Shown in pieces: positions 16,322-23,511 of a stretch of DNA of 29,011 bases. The notes beneath the pieces are model-generated. The model saw nothing but the letters and a program-made list of their open reading frames with translations, was not told where the DNA came from and did no database searches. Position 1 is the first letter of the stretch; the number at the start of each line of letters is the position of its first letter. The DNA lies in NCBI GenBank assembly GCA_964496755.1, contig CAZCBD010000008.1, positions 1 to 29,011 of the forward strand, given 5' to 3'. The stretch is from CAZCBD01 sp964496755. GTDB lineage: Bacteria; Bacteroidota; Ignavibacteria; Ignavibacteriales; Melioribacteraceae. The position numbers were made by a program, and so were the translations under genes.

Positions 16322-16348
16322 AAGGCATTCTTCGAATGCCTTTTTTTT
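16322..16348 (+). terminator. Intrinsic terminator after proS
   Basis: AAGGCATTC (16322-16330), loop TTC, and GAATGCCTT (16334-16342) form a nine-base-pair hairpin, with eight T in a row at 16341-16348. Only 12 bases separate it from the rsmI ATG, so it may act as an attenuator for that gene. Confidence 0.88.
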
Positions 16349-16360
16349 ATTTTGGTTATA

Positions 16361-17083
16361 ATGAAAAATATACTCTACATAGTATCCACTCCCATCGGGA
16401 ATTACGAAGATATTTCAATTAGAGCCCTAAAAATCTTGCGTTCGGTTGATTTTGTTATTTGTGAAGAATTTAAAGAAGGCTCTAAGATTTTAAGAAAATT
16501 CAAAATAAAAAAAGATTTATTTTCGATAAACGAACATAACGAAAAAGAAAATACTCCTGAAATTATTTCAATGTTAAAGAACGGCAAAGTTGCTGCTTTG
16601 ATTTCCGATTGTGGCACTCCACTGTTTTCGGATCCCGGACATTTTTTAGTTGATCAATGTGTAAACTCGGGCATCCAAATTAAACCGATTCCGGGAGCAA
16701 ATTCTTTAATCAATGCACTGGTTGGAAGTAATCTCAATTTTGAAAAATTTTATTATTACGGATGGTTATCACCAAAAAAGGAAATACGATTAAAACAATT
16801 ACACGATCTAAAAAATGAAAAAAAACTTTTACTGTTTATGGAAACCCCTTACCGGTTAAAACAATTGCTTACTGATATAATCAAAGTTTTTTCAGCCAAT
16901 GTTAAAACCGTTCTTGCATATAAATTAACCCAACCGGAAGAAAAATTTTATCGTGACACAGCCAAGCAGATTTTGAAAATTGCAATCGAGCAAAAACTTA
17001 AAGGCGAATTTGTATTGCTTATTGACAATCGGGAAACAGCTAAAAATAAATTACAAAGACAAAACAAATCAAAAAGAAATTGA
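16361..17083 (+). CDS. RsmI-family SAM-dependent methyltransferase (16S rRNA cytidine-2'-O type), divergent
   Basis: A 240-residue member of the tetrapyrrole-methylase fold. N-terminal LYIVSTPIGNYEDISIRALK (5-24), LISDCGTPLFSDPG (80-93) and PIPGANSLINALVGS (109-123) match RsmI, which 2'-O-methylates C1402 of 16S rRNA. Two differences stand out. Where RsmI normally has A-E-D-T-R this protein has ICEEFKEGSKILRKF (33-47), and it ends about 40 residues before the usual ~280. It could be RsmI or a paralogue with another target. The ATG at 16361 is chosen because the in-frame TTG at 16352 lies against the terminator T-tract. Transcription must come from read-through or a promoter overlapping the terminator. 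Confidence 0.78.
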   Translation: MKNILYIVSTPIGNYEDISIRALKILRSVDFVICEEFKEGSKILRKFKIKKDLFSINEHNEKENTPEIISMLKNGKVAALISDCGTPLFSDPGHFLVDQCVNSGIQIKPIPGANSLINALVGSNLNFEKFYYYGWLSPKKEIRLKQLHDLKNEKKLLLFMETPYRLKQLLTDIIKVFSANVKTVLAYKLTQPEEKFYRDTAKQILKIAIEQKLKGEFVLLIDNRETAKNKLQRQNKSKRN

Positions 17084-17110
17084 TTATTCATCCATATTTA
17101 ATTAGCTTAT
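17080..17110 (+). promoter_or_regulatory. Weak promoter candidate before nfu
   Basis: TTG (17080-17082), a 20-base spacer and TAGCTTAT (17103-17110) fit the spacing of the Bacteroidota promoter but only part of the -7 element. It overlaps the stop codon of the preceding gene. Confidence 0.3.
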
Positions 17111-17129
17111 TAAAAAAATAGGAGATAAA

Positions 17130-17669
17130 ATGTTTTTAATTCAAGGTGTTGTAGCAACACCAAATCCGAATGCACTTAAATTTGTGTTGGACAAACAGTT
17201 GTTAAAACTTGAAACCCGCCATTATGAAACAGCCGAATCTGCGAACAATGATTTGTTTGCAAAAAAAATTTTTGAACTTGAAGGTGTTACTTCTGTTTTT
17301 TATATGGATAAATTCGTAACAATTGAAAAAAATCCTGACAAAGATTGGAATGATATTCAACGAAATTTTGCAAAACTTCTTTCATCTTTAGATGAATCTA
17401 CTGTTCCTGAAGAAAACACTTCGGAAAATAATTTAACTGAAACAGAATTACTTACAAAAATTACTCGAATTATTGATACACAAGTCAGACCGGCATTAGC
17501 TGCCGACGGTGGCGGATTAGAAATTATTTCTTTAGATGGTTTAACGCTTTCTATTAGATATCAAGGAGCCTGCGGAAGTTGTCCAAGTGCAATTAGAGGA
17601 ACTCTTGTTGCAATTGAAAATTTATTAAAGCGTGAAATAAACCCTGAAATAACAGTTATTCCCGGGTAA
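17130..17669 (+). CDS. nfu: Nfu-type iron-sulfur cluster carrier protein
   Basis: A 179-residue protein with an N-terminal Nfu_N-like domain (about 1-90; starts FLIQGVVATPNPNALKFVLD) and a C-terminal NifU-like domain (about 105-179). The latter has ADGGGLEIISLDG and the cluster-binding CGSC, Cys148 and Cys151. It is expected to accept an assembled Fe-S cluster from the SUF/ISC machinery and pass it to apo-proteins in the cytoplasm. No suf genes are nearby. The ATG follows GGAG with seven bases of spacing. A bidirectional terminator lies 31 bases after the stop. Confidence 0.9.
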   Translation: MFLIQGVVATPNPNALKFVLDKQLLKLETRHYETAESANNDLFAKKIFELEGVTSVFYMDKFVTIEKNPDKDWNDIQRNFAKLLSSLDESTVPEENTSENNLTETELLTKITRIIDTQVRPALAADGGGLEIISLDGLTLSIRYQGACGSCPSAIRGTLVAIENLLKREINPEITVIPG

Positions 17670-17700
17670 TAAAATATTTATTAGAGTTTTATAAAATAAA

Positions 17701-17728
17701 AAAGCCGAATGCAATTCATTCGGCTTTT
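17701..17728. terminator. Bidirectional terminator between nfu and the small minus-strand gene
   Basis: AAAGCCGAATG (17701-17711), loop CAATT, and CATTCGGCTTT (17717-17727) form a perfect 11-base-pair stem. A-rich sequence upstream and T-rich sequence downstream provide U-tracts for both strands, serving nfu (plus) and the 54-residue gene (minus). Confidence 0.88.
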
Positions 17729-17748
17729 CATATACTAAAAATTATATT

Positions 17749-17913
17749 TTACTTAAGCTCAGTAACTTTTGAAATATCATCCAATTTAACAAATTTTTCC
17801 TGAAACTTGTATGATCCCGATTCGGTTTTAACCGTTTTTACAAACATCACATTAATTTTCTGTGCTTGTGATCTTTTATTTGCTTTGTCTGCGAATGTCT
17901 GAGTTTTAGCCAT
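17749..17913 (-). CDS. Small basic conserved-looking protein of unknown function (54 aa)
   Basis: I do not recognise this gene with certainty. On the minus strand an ATG at 17913 follows GGAG at seven bases, and the frame runs 54 codons to a TAA, then directly into a terminator. The protein begins MAKTQTFADKANKRSQAQK, continues with VKTVKTESGSYKFQEKFV and ends DDISKVTELK. It is Lys-rich with no signal or membrane segment. The K-T-x-x-T-G-x-Y-x-F-x-E pattern loosely recalls small Bacteroidota proteins of the DUF4295 type, but I cannot claim homology. The ribosome binding site, intact frame and terminator make it a real gene. It lies 62 bases downstream of ybaK on the same strand. Confidence 0.75.
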   Translation of the reverse strand: MAKTQTFADKANKRSQAQKINVMFVKTVKTESGSYKFQEKFVKLDDISKVTELK

Positions 17914-17975
17914 CGTATATCTCCATTATTTTTAAGATTTAAAAATAAAAAAAATATCAAAAAATAGAAACATTT

Positions 17976-18464
17976 TTAAATTATATCTACAAATTTTGCA
18001 TTTACCAAATTTAATAAATCTGAAGGCAATATTTTAACTTGCATTCCTCGGATTCCGGCACTTATATAAATCCACTCGAATAATCGAGCACTTTCATCAA
18101 TATAAGTAGGATAGCTCTTCTTCATTCCAATTGGAGAACATCCGCCTCGGATATACCCTGTAATGGGTGACAAGTCTTTAACTTTTATCAATTCTATTTT
18201 TTTGTTTGAACTAACTGCCGCCGCTTTTTTTAAATCTAATTCAAAAGGCCCGGGAACAACAAAAACATTTATTCCGGTTTTGTTTCCATTGGCAACTAAA
18301 GTTTTAAAAACCATTTCAGGTTTTGCTTCAATCTTCTTAGCAACGGATAGTGCATCGATTTCATTTTCATTAAAATCATATCGGATAGTTTCGAAATTCC
18401 TTTTTTCTTTTTCTAAGATCCTTATAACATTTGTTTTATCTATTTTTATTTTTTTCTTACTCAT
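17976..18464 (-). CDS. ybaK: Cys-tRNA(Pro)/Cys-tRNA(Cys) deacylase YbaK/EbsC
   Basis: A 162-residue stand-alone editing protein that removes Cys wrongly loaded on tRNA(Pro) by ProRS. Typical features: the MVFKTLVA motif with the essential Lys54, VVPGPFELDLKKAA (69-82) and GYIRGGCSPIGMKK (103-116), a signature of the YbaK subfamily. Length is standard. The ATG at 18464 begins six bases after the stop of the upstream YCF48-like gene, so the two are co-transcribed. It lies about 1.7 kb from proS, whose enzyme makes its substrate. Confidence 0.93.
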   Translation of the reverse strand: MSKKKIKIDKTNVIRILEKEKRNFETIRYDFNENEIDALSVAKKIEAKPEMVFKTLVANGNKTGINVFVVPGPFELDLKKAAAVSSNKKIELIKVKDLSPITGYIRGGCSPIGMKKSYPTYIDESARLFEWIYISAGIRGMQVKILPSDLLNLVNAKFVDII

Positions 18465-18470
18465 GTTATA

Positions 18471-19502
18471 TCAGTATTTAACCTCCATTTTAACAATCAA
18501 CCCCTTATCACCAACTCCCCATATTTGTCCTAAATTATCGAATCCTATTGCATTTAAAGAAACATCCGAATAATGTATCCAATGAAGTCCACTATCATTA
18601 GAGATATCAATTCCTGATGTTCCCGCACAAATTGCAAAGCTTGCATCTATCGGAGAAAATGCAATTGAAGATTTAAAACCAAAAGGCAACTCCTTACATT
18701 GATTCCATGTTTTACCGGAATTATTCGTATAAATTGCATTTATATATTTTTTGCTTATTTGGGTATAATCTCCTCCAACAGCAACTCCAAACAAACTATC
18801 ACGAAAAGCAATTGAATAAATTCCGCGTGTAGCCTTTCCTTGATACATAGGGGTATTAGCAACTTGCCAACTTTGTGCAGCATCAAAACTAAAATAAACT
18901 CGTGCTTTCCGGCCACCCGACACAAAACATAATTTTTTTTCCGATGCAAAAGCTATACAACTTCCACTGGCAGCAAAACCTCCCTCGGAAATTGAAACAG
19001 GTATCTGATTTGTATCCACTTGTGCCCAAGTTTCTCCGTAGTTTGTAGTAGTTATTAAATAAAATCTGTTTTTTATAGGATCCGACATTGCAATTCCAAA
19101 ACCCGTATTCAAAAACTCGAATGAATCAAAAAATATTTTTTCTTCCGAATTAGTATAAACTTGTTGCCATGTTTTCCCACTATCGGTTGTTTTTAAAAAA
19201 TATGCCGGCGTTGCTATTCCCATTATAATTGCAGAACTTGAAGTAAATGCATGTATATCTCTAAAACCGGTAGTTGAAAAATTTTTCGGACTTACATTAC
19301 TCCAGCTTATCCCACTGTCTGTAGTCTTTATCACAGTGCCGTTACTGCCCGAAACCCAAATGTTTTCCGAATCGAGAATTGACAATCCCCTGAAACTAGC
19401 CTTCGATTGATGCACATATTGTTTTATATCAACTATGCAAGTTTTATCTTGACCGAAAACAAATATAAATAAAATTGCAAGCGTAAGGATTCTTCTGAAC
19501 AT
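18471..19502 (-). CDS. Secreted YCF48/BNR-repeat beta-propeller protein
   Basis: The 343-residue product has a signal peptide (MFRRILTLAILFIFVFG, cleaved near residue 17) and repeated propeller blades. These carry T-D-S-G-x-(S/T)-W-type turns: TTDSGISW (about 64), TTDSGKTW (about 105), TTNYGETW (about 152), SFDAAQSW, TNNSGKTW and SNDSGLHW. The pattern places it with YCF48/sialidase-like (BNR) propellers, annotated in related genomes as oxidoreductase or photosystem-stability-like. No enzymatic residues can be assigned. It ends with no sorting domain, so it is probably periplasmic. The ATG at 19502 follows AAAGGA at five bases. It is first in an operon with ybaK and divergent from the hydrolase gene. 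Confidence 0.83.
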   Translation of the reverse strand: MFRRILTLAILFIFVFGQDKTCIVDIKQYVHQSKASFRGLSILDSENIWVSGSNGTVIKTTDSGISWSNVSPKNFSTTGFRDIHAFTSSSAIIMGIATPAYFLKTTDSGKTWQQVYTNSEEKIFFDSFEFLNTGFGIAMSDPIKNRFYLITTTNYGETWAQVDTNQIPVSISEGGFAASGSCIAFASEKKLCFVSGGRKARVYFSFDAAQSWQVANTPMYQGKATRGIYSIAFRDSLFGVAVGGDYTQISKKYINAIYTNNSGKTWNQCKELPFGFKSSIAFSPIDASFAICAGTSGIDISNDSGLHWIHYSDVSLNAIGFDNLGQIWGVGDKGLIVKMEVKY

Positions 19503-19590
19503 TACTATCCTTTGAAAGAATTAAATAAATTAAGTATTATTAAAATAATTCCTTAAATTTTAATTTCAAATATTTTAATAAAGACATAAA

Positions 19591-20442
19591 ATGAAAAACG
19601 GATTTAACCCTGTAACTAATGACCCGCCGGCTGGCAACTATGAATTCAGAGCATCTATGCAACCGATAATTTTTAACAGTTGCAACCAAAAATTATTGGG
19701 CACTTTATTCATACCTCAGAGCAATAAACCGGAGGGACTGATTGTTTTATTGCACGGCTATCCCGGAAACGAAAACAATTTCGACATTGCGCATATGCTT
19801 CGCCGTCAAGGTTACAATGTAATTGTTTTTCATTATAGAGGAACTTGGGGAAGTGAAAACACATTTTCATTTAAGAATTGTTTTGAAGATGTTGAAAATG
19901 TTATTGAATGTATTTACAACTCTGATTTTGCTAAGCAATATAATATTGATATAGAAAATATTTCTCTCGTAGGACATAGTATGGGAGGCTTTGCGGCAAT
20001 ATTTACAGCCAATAAATTTTCATTCATTAAAAACATTGTGGCATTTGGAACATTTAATTTCGGAATATTAAGAATTCTACTTGATACTGTTCCACAAGCA
20101 AAAGATACCGCTCTAACCTATTTATCAACCGGATGTCAAATGCTAAATTGTCCCGACCCGAATTTTTTATTCGATGAAATAATTTCAAATTCAGATAATT
20201 GGAATATTGAAAATATGATTGAAAATTTCAAAGAAAAAAAATTATTACTGATTGGAGCTAAATTTGATTCTGTAGCACCAATCGATTTTCATTTTTCCCC
20301 TATCGTAAAAAAGGCTATAAATTTTGAACTTAAAAATTTCGATTACCACTTGTTAGAAACCGGTCATTCTTTTTCCAATAGCAGAATAAAATTAATGCAA
20401 CTAATTTCAAATTGGTTTTATTTAAATAAGGAGAAGCTTTGA
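19591..20442 (+). CDS. Alpha/beta hydrolase (serine esterase/peptidase-like)
   Basis: A 283-residue cytoplasmic alpha/beta hydrolase. The oxyanion region is LLHGYPGN (53-60), the nucleophile elbow GHSMGG has Ser130, and the likely acid and base are Asp226 (LIGAKFDSVAP) and His259 (LETGHSFS). The catalytic set is therefore complete. HYRGTWGSENTFSF near 81-94 is typical of the prolyl-oligopeptidase/acylaminoacyl-peptidase-like branch. The substrate is unknown. Its TGA overlaps the TTG start of the decarboxylase gene, and the AAGGAG for that gene lies within its final codons, so the two are translationally coupled. Confidence 0.85.
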   Translation: MKNGFNPVTNDPPAGNYEFRASMQPIIFNSCNQKLLGTLFIPQSNKPEGLIVLLHGYPGNENNFDIAHMLRRQGYNVIVFHYRGTWGSENTFSFKNCFEDVENVIECIYNSDFAKQYNIDIENISLVGHSMGGFAAIFTANKFSFIKNIVAFGTFNFGILRILLDTVPQAKDTALTYLSTGCQMLNCPDPNFLFDEIISNSDNWNIENMIENFKEKKLLLIGAKFDSVAPIDFHFSPIVKKAINFELKNFDYHLLETGHSFSNSRIKLMQLISNWFYLNKEKL

Positions 20443-21890
20443 AAAAACAAATTGGCGATATGCCAACTAATGAATTCAGAGAATATGGACACAGAATTGT
20501 TGACTGGATTGCAGATTACATTGAGCACATCGAGAATCTAAACGTTTTACCAAACGTTCAACCAAACGAAATAAAAAACAAATTCTCTGATAAACCTCCC
20601 TTAAAATCAAATGGATTAAGAGACTTATTTGAAGAATTAGATAACAAAATCATACCGGGGCTTACTCACTGGCAACACCCTAACTTTATGGCTTATTTTA
20701 ACTCAACTGCAAGCGGACCCGGAATATTAGCTGAATTTCTAGCTGCCGGATTTAATACAAACGGAATGCTTTGGCAATCATCGCCGGCCTCAAATGAATT
20801 GGAAGATGTAGTAATCAATTGGTTTAAAGAAGCCTTAAACATACCGAAAGATTTTTGGGGAATAATTTACGACACTGCCTCCATAAGCACAACGCATGCA
20901 TTAGCTGCTGCAAGAGAAAATTTACTTTCTTACAAAATCCGGCAAAAAGGATTTGCCGCTGCAAAGGTTCCTCCGCTTACAATTTACACTTCCGAATATG
21001 CTCATTCTTCGGTTGAAAAAGCTGCTGTTTTAATTGGGATAGGACTTGAAGGAGTACGAAAAATAAAAACAACTTCGAAACTGGAAATGGATGTAAATAA
21101 TTTGCAAACTCAAATTGAAAATGATTTACAGCACGGCAAAACACCTATCGCAATTGTTGCAACTATTGGAACCACTTCCGTAGCAAGTGTTGACCCCGTT
21201 GACCAAATAGGCGAAATAGCACATAAATATAATCTATGGCTACATGTTGACGCTGCTTATGCCGGCTCAGCAGCAATACTACCCGAATTGGCCGATGATT
21301 TCAAAGGCATTGAAAAAGCTGATTCAATTGTAATTAACCCACACAAATGGCTTTATCATCCGATTGATATAAGTTTATTCTTTACTAAAAAGAATGATAT
21401 TCTGAAACGTGCATTTTCTGTGGTTCCGGAATACTTAAAAACCGACAAAGACGATATCATTGAAAATAAAATGGATTACGGAATTCAACTTGGCAGAAGA
21501 TTTCGCGCATTAAAAACCTGGATGATTTTCAATTATTTTGGCATAGAAGGTTTGCAAAATCGTTTACGCGATAATATTAATTGTGCAAATTATTTCGTCG
21601 AATTAATCAATCGAAACGATGATTTTGAAATAATGGCTCCGGTCAAATTCAGCACAATATGTTTTAGAGCAACTTCCAATGTATTAAATGATAAGTTCAA
21701 AGATTTAAACACTTTGAACAGCTCTTTGCTTAAAGAAATTAACAATTCAAGAAAATTATTTTTATCTCAAACTAAAATAGATTCCGATTATGTAATCAGA
21801 TTGGTTGTATCGGGAATAAGAACAGAAAAAAAACATATTCAATTAGCTTATAATTTAATTAAAACATCTTTAGAAAAAATATTGAGTTAA
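20439..21890 (+). CDS. PLP-dependent group II amino-acid decarboxylase (aromatic-L-amino-acid decarboxylase-like)
   Basis: A 483-residue fold-type I decarboxylase. Landmarks: LTHWQHPNFMAYFNSTAS (75-92), SPASNELE (115-122), a His189 that stacks on PLP (EYAHSSVEKAA), VDAAYAGS with Asp271 binding the PLP nitrogen, and NPHKWLYHPIDIS with the Schiff-base Lys303. Length and order match aromatic-L-amino-acid decarboxylases (Trp/Tyr/Phe/DOPA), though some relatives are aldehyde synthases or act on other amino acids. The region usually reading T-x-G-G-S-x-A-N is TASISTTHALAAAR here. The start is TTG, five bases after AAGGAG (20428-20433). marC follows two bases after the stop. Confidence 0.9.
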   Translation: MKKQIGDMPTNEFREYGHRIVDWIADYIEHIENLNVLPNVQPNEIKNKFSDKPPLKSNGLRDLFEELDNKIIPGLTHWQHPNFMAYFNSTASGPGILAEFLAAGFNTNGMLWQSSPASNELEDVVINWFKEALNIPKDFWGIIYDTASISTTHALAAARENLLSYKIRQKGFAAAKVPPLTIYTSEYAHSSVEKAAVLIGIGLEGVRKIKTTSKLEMDVNNLQTQIENDLQHGKTPIAIVATIGTTSVASVDPVDQIGEIAHKYNLWLHVDAAYAGSAAILPELADDFKGIEKADSIVINPHKWLYHPIDISLFFTKKNDILKRAFSVVPEYLKTDKDDIIENKMDYGIQLGRRFRALKTWMIFNYFGIEGLQNRLRDNINCANYFVELINRNDDFEIMAPVKFSTICFRATSNVLNDKFKDLNTLNSSLLKEINNSRKLFLSQTKIDSDYVIRLVVSGIRTEKKHIQLAYNLIKTSLEKILS

Positions 21891-21892
21891 AA

Positions 21893-22528
21893 ATGGAAAA
21901 ATTAATTGAATTTACTTTGTTGTCATTAACATCACTTTTTACGATGATTAATCCACTTGGAATTATTCCCGTTTATATTTCGCTAACAAATAAGTTAGAC
22001 AACAAAGAAGCAAAGCGAACAGCATTAAAAGCTGTTGTTACTGCATTTATAATGCTCACCGTATTTGCTTTATCAGGAAAGTTTATTTTTGATTTTTTCC
22101 AGATTTCCGTACACAGTTTAAAAATTGTTGGGGGAATAATCTTTTTTATGACCGGTTTTGATATGCTGCAGGCAAGATTTATCAGAACAAAACAATCCAC
22201 TGAAAAAACGGAAGAATACGTTTCCGATATATCAATAACCCCCTTGGCTATTCCAATGATATGCGGGCCCGGAGCAATTACAGTTTCAATTGTTTTGATG
22301 AATGAAGCACAATCCTTTGCAGAAAAAGGAATACTAATCGGCGTAATATTTTTTCTTCTTTTAATTACTTTTTTATTTTTAATTAGTGGCAGAAAAATCT
22401 TACAATTTATTGGCCCAAACGGTAATAAGGTTTTAATGAGAATTATGGGATTAATTGTGATGGTTATTGCTGTTGAATTTTTTGTTAGTGGACTGAAACC
22501 CATTATCCAAGAATTAATTTCAAAGTAA
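21893..22528 (+). CDS. MarC/UPF0056-family integral membrane protein
   Basis: A 211-residue hydrophobic protein with about six membrane helices. The family signature FTMINPLGIIPVYISLT lies at about 17-33, and TPLAIPMICGPGAITVSIVL at about 115-134 is the second conserved half-motif. The role of MarC proteins is unknown; the old link to multiple antibiotic resistance was not supported. It starts two bases after the decarboxylase stop and is last in that operon. Confidence 0.9.
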   Translation: MEKLIEFTLLSLTSLFTMINPLGIIPVYISLTNKLDNKEAKRTALKAVVTAFIMLTVFALSGKFIFDFFQISVHSLKIVGGIIFFMTGFDMLQARFIRTKQSTEKTEEYVSDISITPLAIPMICGPGAITVSIVLMNEAQSFAEKGILIGVIFFLLLITFLFLISGRKILQFIGPNGNKVLMRIMGLIVMVIAVEFFVSGLKPIIQELISK

Positions 22529-22547
22529 AAAGAATTTTTATTTAAAA

Positions 22548-22571
22548 TAAAAAAGGCGGCTAAGCCGCCTT
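22548..22571. terminator. Terminator between marC and cspA
   Basis: AAGGCGGC (22553-22560), loop TAA or TA, and GCCGCCTT (22564-22571) form a GC-rich hairpin. The minus strand continues with a run of T (A-run at 22548-22554 on plus), so it is mainly the cspA terminator, placed ten bases after its stop. It may also stop marC transcripts. Confidence 0.85.
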
Positions 22572-22581
22572 CAATTATATT

Positions 22582-22794
22582 TTAATCAACTAAAACGACA
22601 TCTTGAGCCTGTAACCCCTTGTCGCCTTCGGCTACACTAAATTCAACTTTTTGATTTTCTTCCAAAGTTTTGAATCCTTCTTTTTCGATTGCACTGTAAT
22701 GAACAAAAATGTCATCTCCGCTTTCTCTGGAAATGAAGCCGTAACCTTTTGTGGAGTTAAACCATTTAACTTTCCCACTTTCTCTTTCTGCCAT
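22582..22794 (-). CDS. cspA: Cold-shock protein (CspA family)
   Basis: A 70-residue single cold-shock domain that binds single-stranded nucleic acid. RNP1 is KGYGFIS (16-22) and RNP2 is DIFVHYSAI (28-36); KVKWFNSTKG (8-17) completes the signature. Length is standard. The ATG follows GAGG with an eight-base spacing. A leader of about 140 bases with several small hairpins precedes it, as is common for cold-inducible csp genes. It is monocistronic, with its own terminator. Confidence 0.96.
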   Translation of the reverse strand: MAERESGKVKWFNSTKGYGFISRESGDDIFVHYSAIEKEGFKTLEENQKVEFSVAEGDKGLQAQDVVLVD

Positions 22795-22940
22795 TTAAAA
22801 AACCTCATAAATTAAAATTAAAAAACTATGCAACTTTTACCGTGCATCGGTAGAAAAATTTTTCGGTGATTTTTGGGAAGGAGTACTTCTAAAACTACTC
22901 TAAAACTTTTGCCACCTATGGCTACAGAAAAATTGTTATT
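22795..22940 (-). promoter_or_regulatory. Structured 5' leader of cspA, possible thermosensor
   Basis: The gap upstream of cspA is free of genes and contains three short hairpins: 22838-22852 (TACCG/CGGTA), 22881-22900 (GAGTA/TACTC) and 22911-22922 (GCCA/TGGC). Its GC content is locally higher than in other gaps. The arrangement suggests a long, folded leader as in temperature-responsive csp mRNAs. I did not recognise a known riboswitch class. Confidence 0.45.
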
Positions 22941-22971
22941 GCTATTTAATAAATATTTTTAAAAGTTCCAA
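22941..22971 (-). promoter_or_regulatory. Weak promoter candidate for cspA
   Basis: On minus, TTG (22969-22971), a 20-base spacer and TAAATAGC (22941-22948) keep Bacteroidota spacing with a poor -7 tail. It would give a leader of roughly 140 bases. Confidence 0.3.
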
Positions 22972-22974
22972 AAA

Positions 22975-23511
22975 TTATTTTCTTATAAATTTTAGAGAAT
23001 TAATAATTAGTTTTTTTATCGAATCAATTTTCTTGTTTTCAGATTTTAATCCTATCTGAACTTTGAATATTTTATTTTGCTTTAAAACCAAAATCTGTTT
23101 AAAAAACACTTTATTGATTTTAAAATCTATTTCAGAATATTCACCCTCTGAAAATTTGTTTATTTTTTTAAATGGTGTAATATTCAAACTTTGTTTTTCG
23201 AAATTTGAATAATATTTTAAAAATTTTTTAAACTCATTTTTTCGGATAAAATCAAATCCATGCGTATTCAATAAAGAAACTTCTACGGAAATTTTGTTTT
23301 TATAATTAAACAAAGAAATCTTATTTTTATTTTTATTTAAAACTTGGAAAGCTGAAGTAAGGTTAAACTGAATAGTACTATCTTCGGAGAAGAAATTTTT
23401 TAATGATTTATTTTGCAGTAATTCACGCTGCGATGAACAACAAACAAACAATAATTCAATCAAAAAAAAAGTTAAAATATAAAATAATTTATTAGCGTGA
23501 ATATTTTTCAT
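22975..23511 (-). CDS. Hypothetical small lipoprotein or secreted protein coupled to the PorV-like gene
   Basis: I do not recognise this 178-residue protein. It has an N-terminal hydrophobic segment (about 8-23) ending in VCCSSQRE, with Cys24/25 in a non-ideal lipobox; lipoprotein anchoring is likely but not certain. The rest is Lys/Asn/Phe-rich, with alternating strands and a C-terminal helix. The start overlaps the 3' end of the PorV-like gene by 20 bases in another frame, so the pair is translationally coupled and may act together at the outer membrane. The A+T content is even higher than in its neighbours. Confidence 0.7.
   Translation of the reverse strand: MKNIHANKLFYILTFFLIELLFVCCSSQRELLQNKSLKNFFSEDSTIQFNLTSAFQVLNKNKNKISLFNYKNKISVEVSLLNTHGFDFIRKNEFKKFLKYYSNFEKQSLNITPFKKINKFSEGEYSEIDFKINKVFFKQILVLKQNKIFKVQIGLKSENKKIDSIKKLIINSLKFIRK

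Noticed and set aside
18163..18573. 136-codon plus-strand frame opposite ybaK and the YCF48-like gene
   Set aside because: It spans the junction of two genuine minus-strand genes and has no recognisable domain or start signal.
18471..19502. Photosystem II assembly factor suggested by the YCF48 resemblance
   Set aside because: No photosynthesis gene is present and the propeller repeat is shared by many secreted proteins.
21973..22503. 176-codon open frame opposite marC
   Set aside because: It is fully antisense to a well-supported membrane protein gene, begins without a ribosome binding site, and its composition is that expected for the reverse of a hydrophobic coding sequence.
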